Counted from the first letter of the stretch, positions 23,146-34,139 are shown. The stretch is 64,000 nucleotides of DNA from Trebouxia sp. TZW2008 (GCA_002118135.1 BDIU01000319.1:1-64000); one strand, 5' to 3'. The notes: generated from the letters alone by a model not told the origin. Numbers and translations: made by a program.

Positions 23146-23830
23146 GAACCGGGGCTTTTGGGGCCGGGCTAATACCTCTAGATGGACCCATGCCAACCTT
23201 TCTGTACCATGTTTGCTTGCAAGCCCCCAAAATCTCCAGCAACAACGGGGCGGCTTGCAGTCGAGCCTCAAAATAGGAATCAAACATTGTCAACCCAGAG
23301 TTGTTAAAAAAGTGGGGCTTTTGGGGCGGGGCTGACAGAACTAGTAGCACACAAGCTCGTCTTCCTAGACCATGTTTCCTTGACCAGCCCCAATTGCATT
23401 TCCAGAAGTGGGGCTGCTTTCTCAAGTAAGTCTGGAGATGTGCATTTGAACCTGTTCAGCCCACAAGTGTGAAAAAGTGGGGCTTTTGGGGCGGGGCTAA
23501 CAGAAGTAGTAGCACACAAGCTCGTCTTCCTAGACCATGTTTCCTTGACCAGCCCCAACTGTATTTCCAGAAGTGGGGCTGCTTTCAAGTAAGCCTCGAG
23601 ATGTGCATTTCAACCTGCCCAGACCACAAGTGTGTAAAAGTGGGGCTTTTGGGGCTGGGCTGACAGCACTAGCTGCACACAAACTAGCCTTTCTAGGCCA
23701 TGTGTCTTTTGGTGTTCCCAATTGTACTTTTTGGGGCCTACATCGAACTAGTCTGGGCCACCAATACTTTGTGAACTCAGTGTTTTGTGAAAGTGGTGCT
23801 TTTTCGGGATGGGTTTACAGCACTGGCCAG
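23146..23830. repeat. Tandem GGGGCTTTTGGGGC repeats, downstream orientation
   Basis: Five units with period about 150-166 bp (core near 23150, 23310, 23475, 23638 and 23790). The core is gtggggcttttggggcgggg followed by ctgacag and, after about 85 bp, by a half-repeat cagaagtggggctg. The core is the reverse complement of the motif found upstream of the same pseudogene (22118-22140). Sits directly after the primase-helicase remnant. Confidence 0.8.
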
Positions 23831-24289
23831 ACACAAGCTAGCCTTTCTGTACGGTGTTGGACTGCAACCCCATAGTACATGATGCTACTTGGTGAGAACA
23901 AGCCGCTGTCAGGCTACAGGTCCATGCGCTCCAGTGTTAACAGTGTTCCAAATTGCGCAATTCAATGTAACAATGCAGGCATTGTCAGAAAATGGCTGTG
24001 AAATCACTCTTGGCTTTGATTGGGGCCTGAGAGGTGGCCGTTACCATACACCAGTTTAAAACAAGACAGCCAAATCAACCATTTACCACCACAAGCGGTG
24101 ATAAAAGGGCACCCCATGCAGCTGTACAGCAATAGACTGATGTGGATACACTTTGCTAACACACATGGCCCTTTCTGTAAAAGTCCTTGCCAATATGCAC
24201 CGTGGTGGACTGAACTTACAGAGGTCTCCAATGATCCTCGATCAAGCATTGGATAGACACGTGGAAAGCAAACCATGGCTGGTATGTAC

Positions 24290-24915
24290 ACGCGGATTTG
24301 AGATTTACCGACATATCAGGATTGCAATTCGACTTTGTGAATGCGTTTGGAAAATTATGTTTTTGCCACCGGCAAATTTTGAAAAATGCAACTTGCAAAA
24401 TGCAAAATGCAAAATGACATTGCAGTTTCAAATCGAAGTTCTCTGACTTGCTCATATTTACAAACCACATCCTCGCATTTTTTGCCGAGATTTGTAAGTC
24501 CGAGTATTCTAAAATATTGTTGGAGTACATGTCAAAAATTTGGCAATCTCCGAAATTTCTTGCCAATGCTGTCTCAAAGTACAAAAGGCAGCATCCGTGC
24601 AACTTGAACATGAAGCAAATTTGGGTGTTGAATCCATTTCCTCAAACAATATGATTTTTAGACTGACTCGGACTTACAAATCTCGGCCAAAATGCGAAGA
24701 AGTAGTTTGTACATATGAGCACGCAACTGCAATTTCATTTTGTAGTTTGCATTTTGCATCTTGCATCTCGCATTTTGCATCTTGCATTTTGCATTTTGCA
24801 TTTTGCAAGTTGCATTTTACAAAATTTGCCCGGTGGCAAAAACAGACTTTTCCAGACGCATTCACAAAGTCCATGTGCAATTGTGTTATGTCGGGTTGCA
24901 AATCGAACTCCGCGT
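24290..24915. mobile_element. Foldback/MITE-like element with long inverted repeats
   Basis: Two arms of roughly 200 bp, about 24290-24510 and 24664-24915, are inverted copies with gaps. Landmarks in the left arm (gacttt-gtgaatgcgt, ttttgccaccggcaaatttt, atgcaacttgcaaaatgc, ccgagatttgtaagtccgag) recur as reverse complements in the right arm. The right arm has expanded a cattttgcat repeat. No coding sequence inside; a non-autonomous foldback element is the simplest reading. No clear target-site duplication was found. Confidence 0.7.
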
Positions 24916-25122
24916 GCATCTACAGCTGAACATACATATGCAACCAGAGATGACAAAAACCAAGGCAAGTGCCTTTGGCGGCTCTATTGAATTTCATATT
25001 GGACATCCGTCTTAGCAAAGAGACGCACCATGCTTGCAACTTTCTGTAAGGTTTTTGGCAGTGGGCACTTACAGGATGCAAACTTCTTCATCAGTATTGG
25101 CACATTGTTGATTACCCAATCT

Positions 25123-25302
25123 GTTTTGCAAACTGACAAATAAGTTTATCGCTTTAATTTAAATAAAAAAAATTGGGAGATTGCCAAATGTCTTGCCAAT
25201 GCAGTCCAAAAATACAAAAGCAACATTGGTGCAACTTGAACATGAAGCAAATTTATTGTTGAATCCATGAAAGCTTCGAGCTTATTTGTCAGTTTGCAAA
25301 AC
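25123..25302. repeat. Perfect 22-bp inverted repeat
   Basis: gttttgcaaactgacaaata + ag at 25123-25144 is exactly inverted at 25281-25302. Between the arms lies a segment (25172-25270) that is also found at 24540-24640 inside the foldback element, so this may be a related small element. Confidence 0.65.
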
Positions 25303-25550
25303 AAATTTGGACAACCAACAACGTGTCAATACTCATGCAGACAATTTTGCATCCTGTAAACATATCATTTATCATTGCCAACATCCTTTTTTTAAGCCAT
25401 TGTTGTGCCAAATTTGGAAGGTTCAACAAAGTTCCCAATTTTGGTTCTTGTAATGTTGATGGTGTGTTTGCGAACTTGTGGAGTGTCTACAATGTACACT
25501 CAATTGGCCTTGCAAGGAATTGTGCAAGCATGCTAACATGCTCGCCAGGT

Positions 25551-27912
25551 CTACAACTTCAAGGCTGCTTTGTCTCTTGCTTGGCTCAGCTCAGCTTGCA
25601 ACGCTGTTGCATGCCACAACAGGATCTGCCCTTTGGTGACAAGAGTCTTACTTTTGTCGCGAGGCAATATGTCATTGTCTTTCCGGTTAGCTGGTCTACC
25701 TCCTTTGGCTCTGCTATCGGGCACTGGCTCAGCAAAGTTGACAGCATTGCGCAGTTCCGCCAAAGAGAAGCCCCCTTGCTGTTGTATATGTGCATAAACC
25801 CGGCATGCTGCTGTTGCTGACAACCCTTGTTGCATGAGCATGCTAATACGCTGAACCAAATGACGTCGCTTGTTGTAGTTGTTTCTGCTTTGTGTCGATA
25901 TTTCTTTCCAACCTCCACATGCCTCTACTTGGGAGTCAATTTTTGGCCACTCATTGAATGCATCCTCTACTGTATTGAGATCAGCAAAATGCAGCACTCC
26001 ACTTTTTACTTCAACCAACGCTGATTTTGGCAGGTCTGCAGTAGCTGCTTGCTGATTCTTGGATCCGGATTCACCAGCAGCACATGTGTGACTTGTCACA
26101 AACTGAGCTCTAGAGCCGGCAGGCATTGCTGTTGTTGCGTGTGAAAGGGTTTTTGCTGGCTGCATTGCCAATCGCTGTTGTTGCGCTTCCATTCGCTCTT
26201 CAAGTGGGAGCCTTGCCAGCTCTATGCGCTCAAGGGCATTCCGGTGACCATGTTTGACACGTGCCACTGTACTCTTTGTAGCGCGCATCTTGTAGCAGTT
26301 GTTGTACCCTTTTGCTGCCGCGCACAACTACAAGTCTTTCTGCTGTGTACTGGGCAACCAACAAAGGCAGACCATACAAGAATACCTGAATGAGGCGCCT
26401 CTCAGCCTGCACACTCTTATGCATGTCTGCCAAGTAAGTGCGAACTTTCTGGTTGCACTGCCACTGCTTCTCCTTTTGAGGCAAAGCATTGAGCTCTTTG
26501 AGCTTGTTTGCCACTTTGGTCTCGGTCTCAACAAGCGAAGGGCGTAAGTGACTCACAAACTCAGCAAGTACGTCAGGTGGCAATGGGACAGTGCTACGGC
26601 CTAAGAAAAACTCTTTCTTATAGTCACTTCCCCAGCCTCCAAGAAGCATCTGTACCGGCACATTGTGAAGAGAGGATTTGTTGTCATAGAAGACTTTTTT
26701 TGTTGATTCAACCCATCTGCCCCAAGAGCTGACCTTGCTTTTGTCAGCGCCCTCAAGCTCTAACATAGTATTACCGGTTGACCTGAAAATGTGAAGTGCT
26801 GTCCCAGACTTGTCATCAACAAGTCCAATGTTGGCCATGATTTTGCTGTGTTGCGCATGCAAGCTATCATATGTCACAGGCTCTGAATTGAGTGTGCCTT
26901 TAGCTAGCAGCCTGTGCTCCCAGAATGTATCATCACCATCTAAAAAGGCTTTTTGATAGCAGGGTTGGGACTGAAGCAATAAGCAAGCAACTGCTAACAC
27001 TGGGCAGCATTGTGGCAAAGCGTTTTCGACCATGGCAAACCACTCAGCTTTGCCTATGTGTGATGTCTTGTTGCCAGCCCTCCGAAGTCCTAGCTGCATA
27101 GGGATGCAAGGTGCTGGCCTGATGTTCTCAATGACTTCAGCAATTGCTAACATTGGCCACCTCAGTTCCCTAGAGTCCTCAGCCCTAAGGCCGCAATTGG
27201 TGGCTGTGGTGGCTTCAACTGTCATCAGCATACCTGTCAAAGCGTGCTCCGGGCTGGTCCCAAATGTCCAGCTTTCATCAAGATAAGCATTGCATTGTCT
27301 ATTGGTCAGATGCTTGCTGTCTAAGACTCCCATTGATGATCCCACTTCTGCTTGCATGTGTTTGGCCCGTATGAATGGTCCCTTGATGACAGAGTTCTTG
27401 GGACTCCAACCATCAGCTTGGCCGGACACGCCCATTTGGCATTTTTTGACATAGCTTAGTGCTTGGATTGCATGATCCAGCTGTGTTGTGGAGCTTTGGT
27501 TGCCTTTTGTTGCAAGTCGGCATTGTTCAAGTCAATTGCGTCAAGCAACCAATGCAAAAAGCCGCACACTTTCTGCTCTTTGTCTTGCAAGCTCGTGAAG
27601 GATGCATCTTTCTCCTTCATTAGTGCCTCGTACCTGAAGCACAAAAAACCATGTTTGGTCTTGACTTGCACGTTGCCAAGATGAACAATGAAAGTGCATC
27701 AACCATTGAAATATATACTTTAGCCACTTGCGCAGAGCCACTCTATATTGCTCTACTGTGGTAGATTGTAAACCAGATTTTGACCATTCGTTGTTGATAA
27801 TGGTTTCTCTCAACTCCTCAGATTCTTTGCTAGAAACCCAATCCGGTGACGTGAGGCGAAAAAGGTTGTCTATTTGAGCATTGTCGTTCTTGCTTTGCCC
27901 TCCTCGCACCAT
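25551..27912 (-). pseudogene. Crypton-type tyrosine recombinase with GCR1_C-like domain, frameshifted
   Basis: Reads leftward from ATG 27912. Exon 1 ends at AA|gtatat and joins the next exon (K-YEALMKEKD) in phase. A long frame (26230-27435) carries the catalytic region: GLRAEDSRELRW (box I arginine), HIFRSTG (second arginine), SWGRW and VFYDNKSS (tyrosine). A further frame (25551-26327) carries a GCR1_C-like DNA-binding domain (VEDAFNEW ... RRHLVQRISML ... ACRVYAHI). One frame change near 27500 and another near 26280 interrupt the protein; neither is obviously an intron, so the copy is probably recently inactivated. The fusion of this recombinase with a GCR1_C-like domain is the hallmark of Crypton elements. 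Confidence 0.75.
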
Positions 27913-28212
27913 GAGTGTTTCTCGTTGTTAAATTTGAGGAGGCACACTGTCTCCTATGAGCTTGTTATGTGGCTATGAAGCCTTGGCAAGCTGCCTTGAA
28001 CACTCGGCTTCACCGGTTGGAGTGACTGGTCACCAAAAAGTATGACTGACGCGGAGAACCATGGCATGTAGCACTCTCTGTCATTTCAAAAATTTCTGTA
28101 ACAAACACTTTATAGGGAACATAGCATAAACAACAAGCACAGACCGTTATGTAAGCAATCACTGGCCAATTGCAAGCAATGATGCTGTCCAAGCCGGACA
28201 AGAACACACCTC
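27913..28212. other. Crypton 5' flank, nothing recognised
   Basis: AT-rich stretch upstream of the recombinase start. The part 27913-27970 (ctcctatgagcttgtta) resembles 19190-19220 upstream of the dead N-terminal copy, so the flanks were duplicated with the gene. Confidence 0.4.
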
Positions 28213-28680
28213 GTGGCAAAAGACAAGCTGGTCGTCACAGTTATCGCTGTAAGCGTACGAGCAAAGGTAAATAAAATGCGTATTACTACAAGACCCACAA
28301 GTACACCATCAACCATAAAAAAGCAGAAAATGCTAGCGAAAGGCCAAGCCAAAAACATGCCACTATCCGAAGAGTACTTAGGTTCCATGACCGCTTCTTC
28401 TCCAGGTCAAATATTCTCAAAGTCTACCTTCCAAAACCAGGAGGGAGATAAGGACATCTTGACATCCGACATAGGTTCCATGAGCGCTTCTTCTCCAGGT
28501 GTGATGTTCTCAAAGTCTACCTTCCAAACCCAGATGGCATATAAGGACATCTTGACACCCGAAGAGTACACAGGTTCCATGACCGCTTGTTCTCCAGGTC
28601 TAAATTCTTCCAACGCTTTCAACTCTACCCACAAAATATGGTCCTCTACATCCATACTACAAAAGCCAGTATGGTCTTAG
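28213..28680 (+). CDS. Unknown protein with internal tandem repeats
   Basis: A 155-residue frame with a basic N-terminus followed by three imperfect in-frame repeats of about 33-37 residues. Each begins GSMTASSPG or GSMSASSPG and runs through FSKSTFQ to DKDILT or YKDILT. The DNA repeats are in frame and the coding changes are mild, so selection on protein is possible. Pieces of the same repeat appear inverted at 29200-29290. No family recognised; it could also be a non-coding satellite that happens to be open. Confidence 0.4.
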   Translation: MAKDKLVVTVIAVSVRAKVNKMRITTRPTSTPSTIKKQKMLAKGQAKNMPLSEEYLGSMTASSPGQIFSKSTFQNQEGDKDILTSDIGSMSASSPGVMFSKSTFQTQMAYKDILTPEEYTGSMTACSPGLNSSNAFNSTHKIWSSTSILQKPVWS

Positions 28681-29060
28681 TGCTCAACACTGAAAACAGT
28701 ACAAGGCAGTATTGGAGAAAGAAGACCAGGCATTCATGGTCTGCTGCTATTCTTAGCAATGGACCTGACCAGCCTATTAAACATTCTTGAGGAAGGGGTC
28801 TGTCCGCAGCCTCAAGTGGCGCAAGCTCTCGCAGAGAGCCTCAATGCATACATCGTCTGTCCCATTTTGGAATGACGTAGCTGTAAGTCTTCATACACTT
28901 TCATCTCAGTAATACTTCCGTGTATCCGGATTCCTCTTGATGCTCTAGTTTCTCTGATGAACCCTTTTAGACTTTGCTTCTCAAGCGTATTCATAGCAGT
29001 CGTGTTTGTATGAGCTCAAACCAACAAGCATTGCTCAAGCTCATAAGGGATCAACTGAAA
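28681..29060. other. Spacer, nothing recognised
   Basis: No gene or clear repeat was seen apart from short frames. Confidence 0.4.
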
Positions 29061-29152
29061 CAAAGAAGATGCGGTTGATGATCAAGGGATCAATTGATGT
29101 TACGTGCCTTACACTTGATCGACTTGCCTTATGAGGGTTTGGCTTGACCAGC
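29061..29152. repeat. Inverted repeat, left arm (partner 33789-33882)
   Basis: About 92 bp inverted at 33789-33882 with only a handful of mismatches and two short gaps. Shared cores include gcggttgat, gatgttacgtgccttacact and ttggcttgaccagc read outward to inward. The pair encloses the origin-binding helicase gene and behaves as terminal or subterminal inverted repeats of a unit of about 4.8 kb. Confidence 0.85.
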
Positions 29153-29304
29153 TTGAACTGGTCCCATTTGATGTTCCGCTTTTGTCCTGATGTCCCTTAT
29201 GTCCCTTCTGGTTTCAGAAGGTAGTCTGACCAGAAGGAGAAGCAGTCATGAACTGTGTACTCTTTAGGTGTCAAGATGTCCTTTATCTTCTTTGATCTGC
29301 TCAA

Positions 29305-29348
29305 CCGGTCATCTGCAACCGGTCATCTGCAACCGGTCATCTGCAACC
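29305..29348. repeat. 14-bp tandem repeat, three units
   Basis: ctgcaaccggtcat occurs three times head to tail. Variants of the same core (aaccggtc, caatcggtc) lie just inside the right inverted repeat near 33735-33780. Confidence 0.75.
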
Positions 29349-29542
29349 ATTCAAAACAACCAGTCTTACGCTTCATATCTTGAAATTCAATGAGAGCGTT
29401 GTAAGACTGACAAAACCAAAATTGAGGAAGGTAGAATAAAAACACTTCCGGTGGTCCATGGATGCCACTGTTACAATGTTGTATACCCAAATCCTCCTGA
29501 GTAAGGGTTGACGCAAGCACGCTCAATCGGAGAACCCCATCA

Positions 29543-29830
29543 ACAGACTATCACAAAAGTTTGTTATATGATACAAAGTTCCTTAGAGAACACATTTTTC
29601 GTGTCAACCCGGACATTCTGTTTGACGGATACAAGCCTTTGCCGGCGGCAAATGCGAGAGCAAAGCCGCAAACCTCTGTGAGTAAGCAAGATAGGCAATG
29701 GCGCTCAACAGAGAACTACAGACTGTCACAAAAAGTATGTTCTACGGTACAGAGCTCTCTAAGGAAGTGTGTTGACAGGATTGGGCTTTTTTGTGTCAGC
29801 CCGGACATCCTTGTTGACAGATGTTAGCCT
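29543..29830. repeat. Two-copy tandem repeat, period about 165 bp
   Basis: Segments at about 29543-29650 and 29708-29830 share caacagag-acta-ca-actatcacaaaa, agagaac-cattttt-gtgtca-cccggacat and tgttgac-gat. Not coding as far as I can tell, although the second copy partly keeps a frame (NPDILFDGY against SPDILVDRC). Confidence 0.6.
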
Positions 29831-30002
29831 TTGCAACTGTCCTGTGATGCTCTTGCTATTGGCAGTGTCAAAGTCACCCGGTACGGATGAGGGCGTACCA
29901 ATACGGACATACTGGTAGCGGATTGCTACGGGTACCAGTCATGTGATCAGGTGAACACACCCTCATAAGGCAGCCAGCCAACTAAAGGATCACAACAGCA
30001 AC

Positions 30003-32998
30003 ATGCTTCCTTCACTGCCTCTTGAACGCAAGGACTACAAGCGGGATGACCTTGCCTGCGCTTCGGTCAAGCTGAGGGACCCTCAAGGCCAACCCAGAAG
30101 CCCACCTGCTCCAATGCGTCTCAAGCGGACTGCTGCACAAGCTGGCTTGAGTGCTGGGCCCTCTGTCCCAGAAGGACTGTTGTGCCAGGTTGTTATGGGC
30201 CTGCTGCCTGAGAGAGCACACAGCAAACCCATGTGGTATAATGTATGCACAAAGATTGCCAACACAGCAGTGGCCATGGCCACCAAAATGGTGGTTTGAG
30301 GATCCTTCGTGACTTGTGTATGCTGTGTGCTGATAAAGGTCAGATGCCAAGTTTGCTCAGGCTGTGCTTGGCTATCATCCCCAATTGGGACTTTGAACCA
30401 CTGAAGCACATGCGACGCAAAGACAGTCCAAACTTGCTATCCAACTCAGGAATGTTCTGCTTGAGCGCTTCTTCAAGGAACAGCGCATGAGCGAAATTGA
30501 GGCAAAGCTCAGAAAATTCTACATGCCAGACATCAACAACATCTGTGTGCAATACAATTGGGAGCTGCATGCATGTAACGAGCCATACTTACAAGACTAC
30601 AGCAAGGAGACTGCTGCTGGTCTGGTCATTTGGTCCAAGCCTGGTACAGGCAAGTTGGGGCTGTGTTTCCCACATCTGAAGCTGATCGGTTCAACGCAAT
30701 GTATGCAAGAGTGCAAAGCTAAGAGTGTAATGCTGTGTCTCTGCAGGAAAGACACGTGGAGCAGAGAAGCTTATTGCAAATATTGTCCTTAGGGAAGGGC
30801 GCGTCTTGATTGTCAGCAATCGAGTAACCCTTGCCCATGACCACATCAGCAATTTTAACAGGCTTGTCAAAGCTGCATGGACAGAAAGGCATGGCACTGC
30901 TCTTGAATGCCCAGACAGCTTACTCTTTGTGCAATACAACAAGACCATGGAGGGTACCGACCTGGCTGAGGTCCCACGCATTGTCTGTCAGGCTGAGTCG
31001 CTTGGGCGTCTAAGAAGCGCAGAGAAATACAACCTTGTGCTAATGGACGAGAGCGAAAGCATCTTGATGCAGCTCAGCAGTGAGAAGACAATGGGCGACC
31101 GTGCTGGGCTGGTGACCGCAGTGCTGCATGATGTCTTGTTGAGAGGCGAGAAGGTTGTCTTTGCAGATGCCTACATGACAAACAGGACGCTCAATGTGGT
31201 GCACCAAATTTTCAGCGCACGCACAGAGAAAGTGAAGGTCATCTACAACTCATGGTGCCAAGAGCCACGCAAGGCCTATAGGCTTGATGACAAGAAGGAG
31301 TTTATACATGAGCTCATCAGGCGCCTGAAGTCTGGCAAGAACTGTGTGGCCTTCTGTGGCACAAAAGCATTTGCTGACAAGCTGCACAATCAGGTCAAGC
31401 AGCAGTTGCCAGACTTGACCGTCCTGTACTACTCGCGGGACACTCCAGGCAGTGTGAAGGAGGCAGACCTGGCTGATGTGAAGCACCGTTGGCTTGAGTG
31501 CAGCCTGCTTCTGTACACGTCTACGCTCACAGTTGGGGTGAGTGCAGACATACATGAACTATGTTGAGGTCAACACTGCTCTGCATTACGTGGTAGTGTT
31601 GCACAAATGCATGGCCAGAGCATTCAGCATACAAGGTCCAGCGCTTTGCACTCATCAGCACTTGCTAACTTGAACGCGGGAATACAGGTCAACTTCATTC
31701 AAGAGAGGGGTACAAATCCACACTTTAGTCACATGTTTGTCTTCAGCAGCGCACACAGCTGCTGTGTGAGGGATGCGTTTCAAGCTTTGAAACGCGTCAG
31801 ACAGTTTTGCAGCCCAGAGTTATATTACTGCCTCGACATCCTGTCCAATCCCAAAGAGCGGCGCCTCTTGTGCACCACCTTAGAGGCTGCTGGGCGACAT
31901 GTAAAGCAAATGGCATGGTTGCAAGAGCACTACTGTGGCGAGCAAGTCCTTAGCACAGAGGAAGACATACTAGAGCAAGTGCTTGCGTTTGACCCAGAAA
32001 ATGATGCGGCAGCTGCACAGAGGCTGAGAGCTATGAAAGAGCAGCTTTGCATGGCACGTCAGCAGGGTCTGCCAGCTTGGCTGGCTGATGTGCATTCACA
32101 CACAATCCTGGAAAGCCACCTCAGCAAGGGGTATCATGAGGAGTGCTTTGACTTGTTCTTGATAATGAACGCATACATCAGCCAGAAGTACAGGCCGGGT
32201 TCATATGAGCAGGGCGAGGAAGAGCCGCTTGGGCTGGCAGAAACCACAGGCCCTGAGCCAGCATCCCCCAAGAACACGCTTGCGCAAGGTAACCCGGGAT
32301 ATGCTGTGTTGGCCTCCTTGGAACCAAAGGTTGCAGCGGATCTTGAAACGCAACTTCACAAGGGTCAGGATGGCTACCACATGGAGCAGCCTGTCAACAT
32401 GCTGCTGGAGAAGTTTTACTTTGACAGAAAAGTCAACTGTACCGGTGCCACCATGGAGGATAGAGCCTTGGTTTTTGATGAGATGTGTGCTTCCTCATTC
32501 AAGAAGGAGAGGTTCTTGCGCATGTACAATGAGGTCAACAACTCAGGAGCCAGCCTGGCAGAGATCAACTTGCCAGGCAACCAGTACTTAGGTATGTGGG
32601 AAAAGCTACCGGCCACAGTAGGTGCTATGCATCAGCTTTGTGCTCTGCTTGAGGTAAGCTCGTCACAAGACCTGGAGGCAAAAATCCCAGCAGCACGGTT
32701 GGTCGCCAAAGCAGATCAGCTTGCTCTTGTCATCAGAGATCTGCAGACGCTCTGCAGTAAGGCAGGTGCCAAGGCAGTGCACAGAGAATCAGAGGCAAAA
32801 GATCTCAAGACCGCCATCAGCCAGATATTGATGTTCTTCAGCAACACAAAGCTGACAAGTCAGCGCGAGCAAGCGCGTCAAGGCAACAGTCGCTCAGATA
32901 ACTACACATATGCAGTCGCCGTCAACGAGGTCAAAATTGAGGATTGCAAAAAGCCTGACCCCTTCACACAAGCTGTGATTAAGCTGTTGAAACCCTAG
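30003..32998 (+). CDS. Origin-binding-protein-like SF2 helicase (UL9/NCLDV type)
   Basis: A DNA helicase expected to bind and open a replication origin. A GC-AG intron (30650-30746) splits the Walker A motif: joining restores PGTGKT. A GT-AG intron (31538-31687) splits motif V: joining gives TLTVG|VNFIQ. Other motifs are LVLMDESESI (motif II, about 31036) and FQALKRVRQF (motif VI, about 31780), then a long C-terminal region of about 400 residues ending at tag 32996. Upstream, 30150-30250 codes VVMGLLPERAHSKPMWYNV, like the VMGLDPTRAKPYRKWLKIV region of the primase-helicase (a PriCT-like module), but the link to 30400 has stops (tga at 30394) and a frame change, so either more short introns exist or the N-terminus is broken. 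The start is therefore uncertain. Confidence 0.75.
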
Positions 32999-33201
32999 GC
33001 TCCTGCAACTGTAGACTTCTTGCCTGTAATGTAGGAAATGCAGATGGTGCCAGCTTAGGAAGACAAACTTGTCTAGCTAAGTCGACGGTTCGACACTGTT
33101 TTGTTGAATTACAAGCTGTATAGCACCATGCATCAGCAGCGCTTGCACAAAAATCTGTAAACATCCTTCAAAACACTTTAAATTACATAAGCATGCCATA
33201 C

Positions 33202-33352
33202 CTTGCTTGTTGAGAAAGCGCCTGAGGCTGTCTTTGAGATCAGCAGCAGTGGCATTGCCTGACTTGCTCTGCTTGAAGGGTCCACCAGTCTTAACAGAGT
33301 CTTCAGTGAACTCACGATCCTCGCCTGCCACTCTATCATCATCCACATTCAC
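33202..33352 (-). pseudogene. C-terminal exon fragment related to the 38442-39158 protein
   Basis: A minus-strand exon-like stretch, with tgaatgcag acceptor at 33353 and gtatgg donor at 33201, codes KSGNATAADLKDSLRRFL. The C-terminus of the protein at 38442-39158 is KTGNPTAADLKQGLRAFL. The rest of that protein is missing here. It lies immediately after the helicase gene, tail to tail. Confidence 0.65.
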
Positions 33353-33379
33353 CTGCATTCAACTAAATTTGCTTGATCT

Positions 33380-33548
33380 TATGGATTGCCGGCAGAGCTT
33401 GCCCTTGAGTGCTTCAATGTCTTTGGTCAACAATCAAAGTGTGCATGATGTAACGTGCAACTATGGAAACTCCATTATCTCTTGTTGGAAACTCTACCTT
33501 TGCACAAGCATTACATGACGGAGACATGGAAATTCCATCATGTGCTGA
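33380..33548 (+). repeat. Direct repeat, right copy (partner 19679-19848)
   Basis: Same orientation and order of landmarks as the left copy. It runs straight into a primase-helicase fragment at 33551. Confidence 0.75.
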
Positions 33549-33550
33549 TA

Positions 33551-33703
33551 CAACTTTACCAGATTCACAAGCACAGTTTGGAAGTGTCACAACGATAATG
33601 CTAGCATGTACAGACTCTCCAGCACAAACATATGCACAATGGCAGTTTCTCAGAAGAGTCGGACATAAGTTTGGACCTTTTGGCCTTCAGGGATGGAGTG
33701 TTT
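33551..33703 (+). pseudogene. Primase-helicase fragment
   Basis: About 150 bp nearly identical to 22586-22735 of the larger pseudogene, covering the block that codes TIWKC-NDNASMYRLS and GLQGWSV in alternate frames. The neighbouring blocks are deleted. It shares deletions with the 22.2 kb pseudogene, so the two derive from one another or from a common dead copy. Confidence 0.75.
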
Positions 33704-33788
33704 GACTAAGATTTTGAATGGCTGACCACAGGTCCAGTCAATCGGTCAAGCCACCCGTTTGAGCCAACCGGTCGAGCCAATTGCTGAA

Positions 33789-33882
33789 GCTGGTCAAGCC
33801 AAATACCCTCATAAGGCAAGTTGATCAAGTGTAAGGCACGTAACATCACTTGATCCCTTGATAATCAACCGCAATCTTCTTG
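33789..33882. repeat. Inverted repeat, right arm (partner 29061-29152)
   Basis: Reverse complement of the left arm, see there. The outer end reads ...caaccgcaatcttcttg and the inner end gctggtcaagccaaat. Confidence 0.85.
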
Positions 33883-34139
33883 AGAATAACATCACCAGCC
33901 ATTGTAGCTTGCCAAACATCTTCAACTACCTCTTCAACTGCAGGTGCTCACAACCTTGCATTGTGTTGTGAAGTAAGCACGTCCAAGCTAGATGTTGCAC
34001 AGTAACAGTTGTACAAGTACACAAGCATTTGATGCAAACAGCAGAATTGTTGTCATATCAACATTTGAGCGCCCCTGTTTTGTTGATGCAAATGGGGCTG
34101 CCCAAAAAAAGGCACCTTGTAGCGCAAATTGTGCGTCAA

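Noticed and set aside
23141..23721. Minus-strand repetitive frames of 60-94 codons
   Set aside because: They follow the GGGGC tandem array, with the same peptide in every unit; no evidence of translation.
26230..27435. Retroviral-type (DDE) integrase for the minus-strand 401-codon frame
   Set aside because: The arginine boxes, GRW motif and tyrosine fit tyrosine recombinases; there is no DDE pattern and no reverse transcriptase nearby.
32205..32591. Second plus-strand frame of 128 codons within the helicase gene
   Set aside because: Shadow of the helicase reading frame, which has the family motifs.
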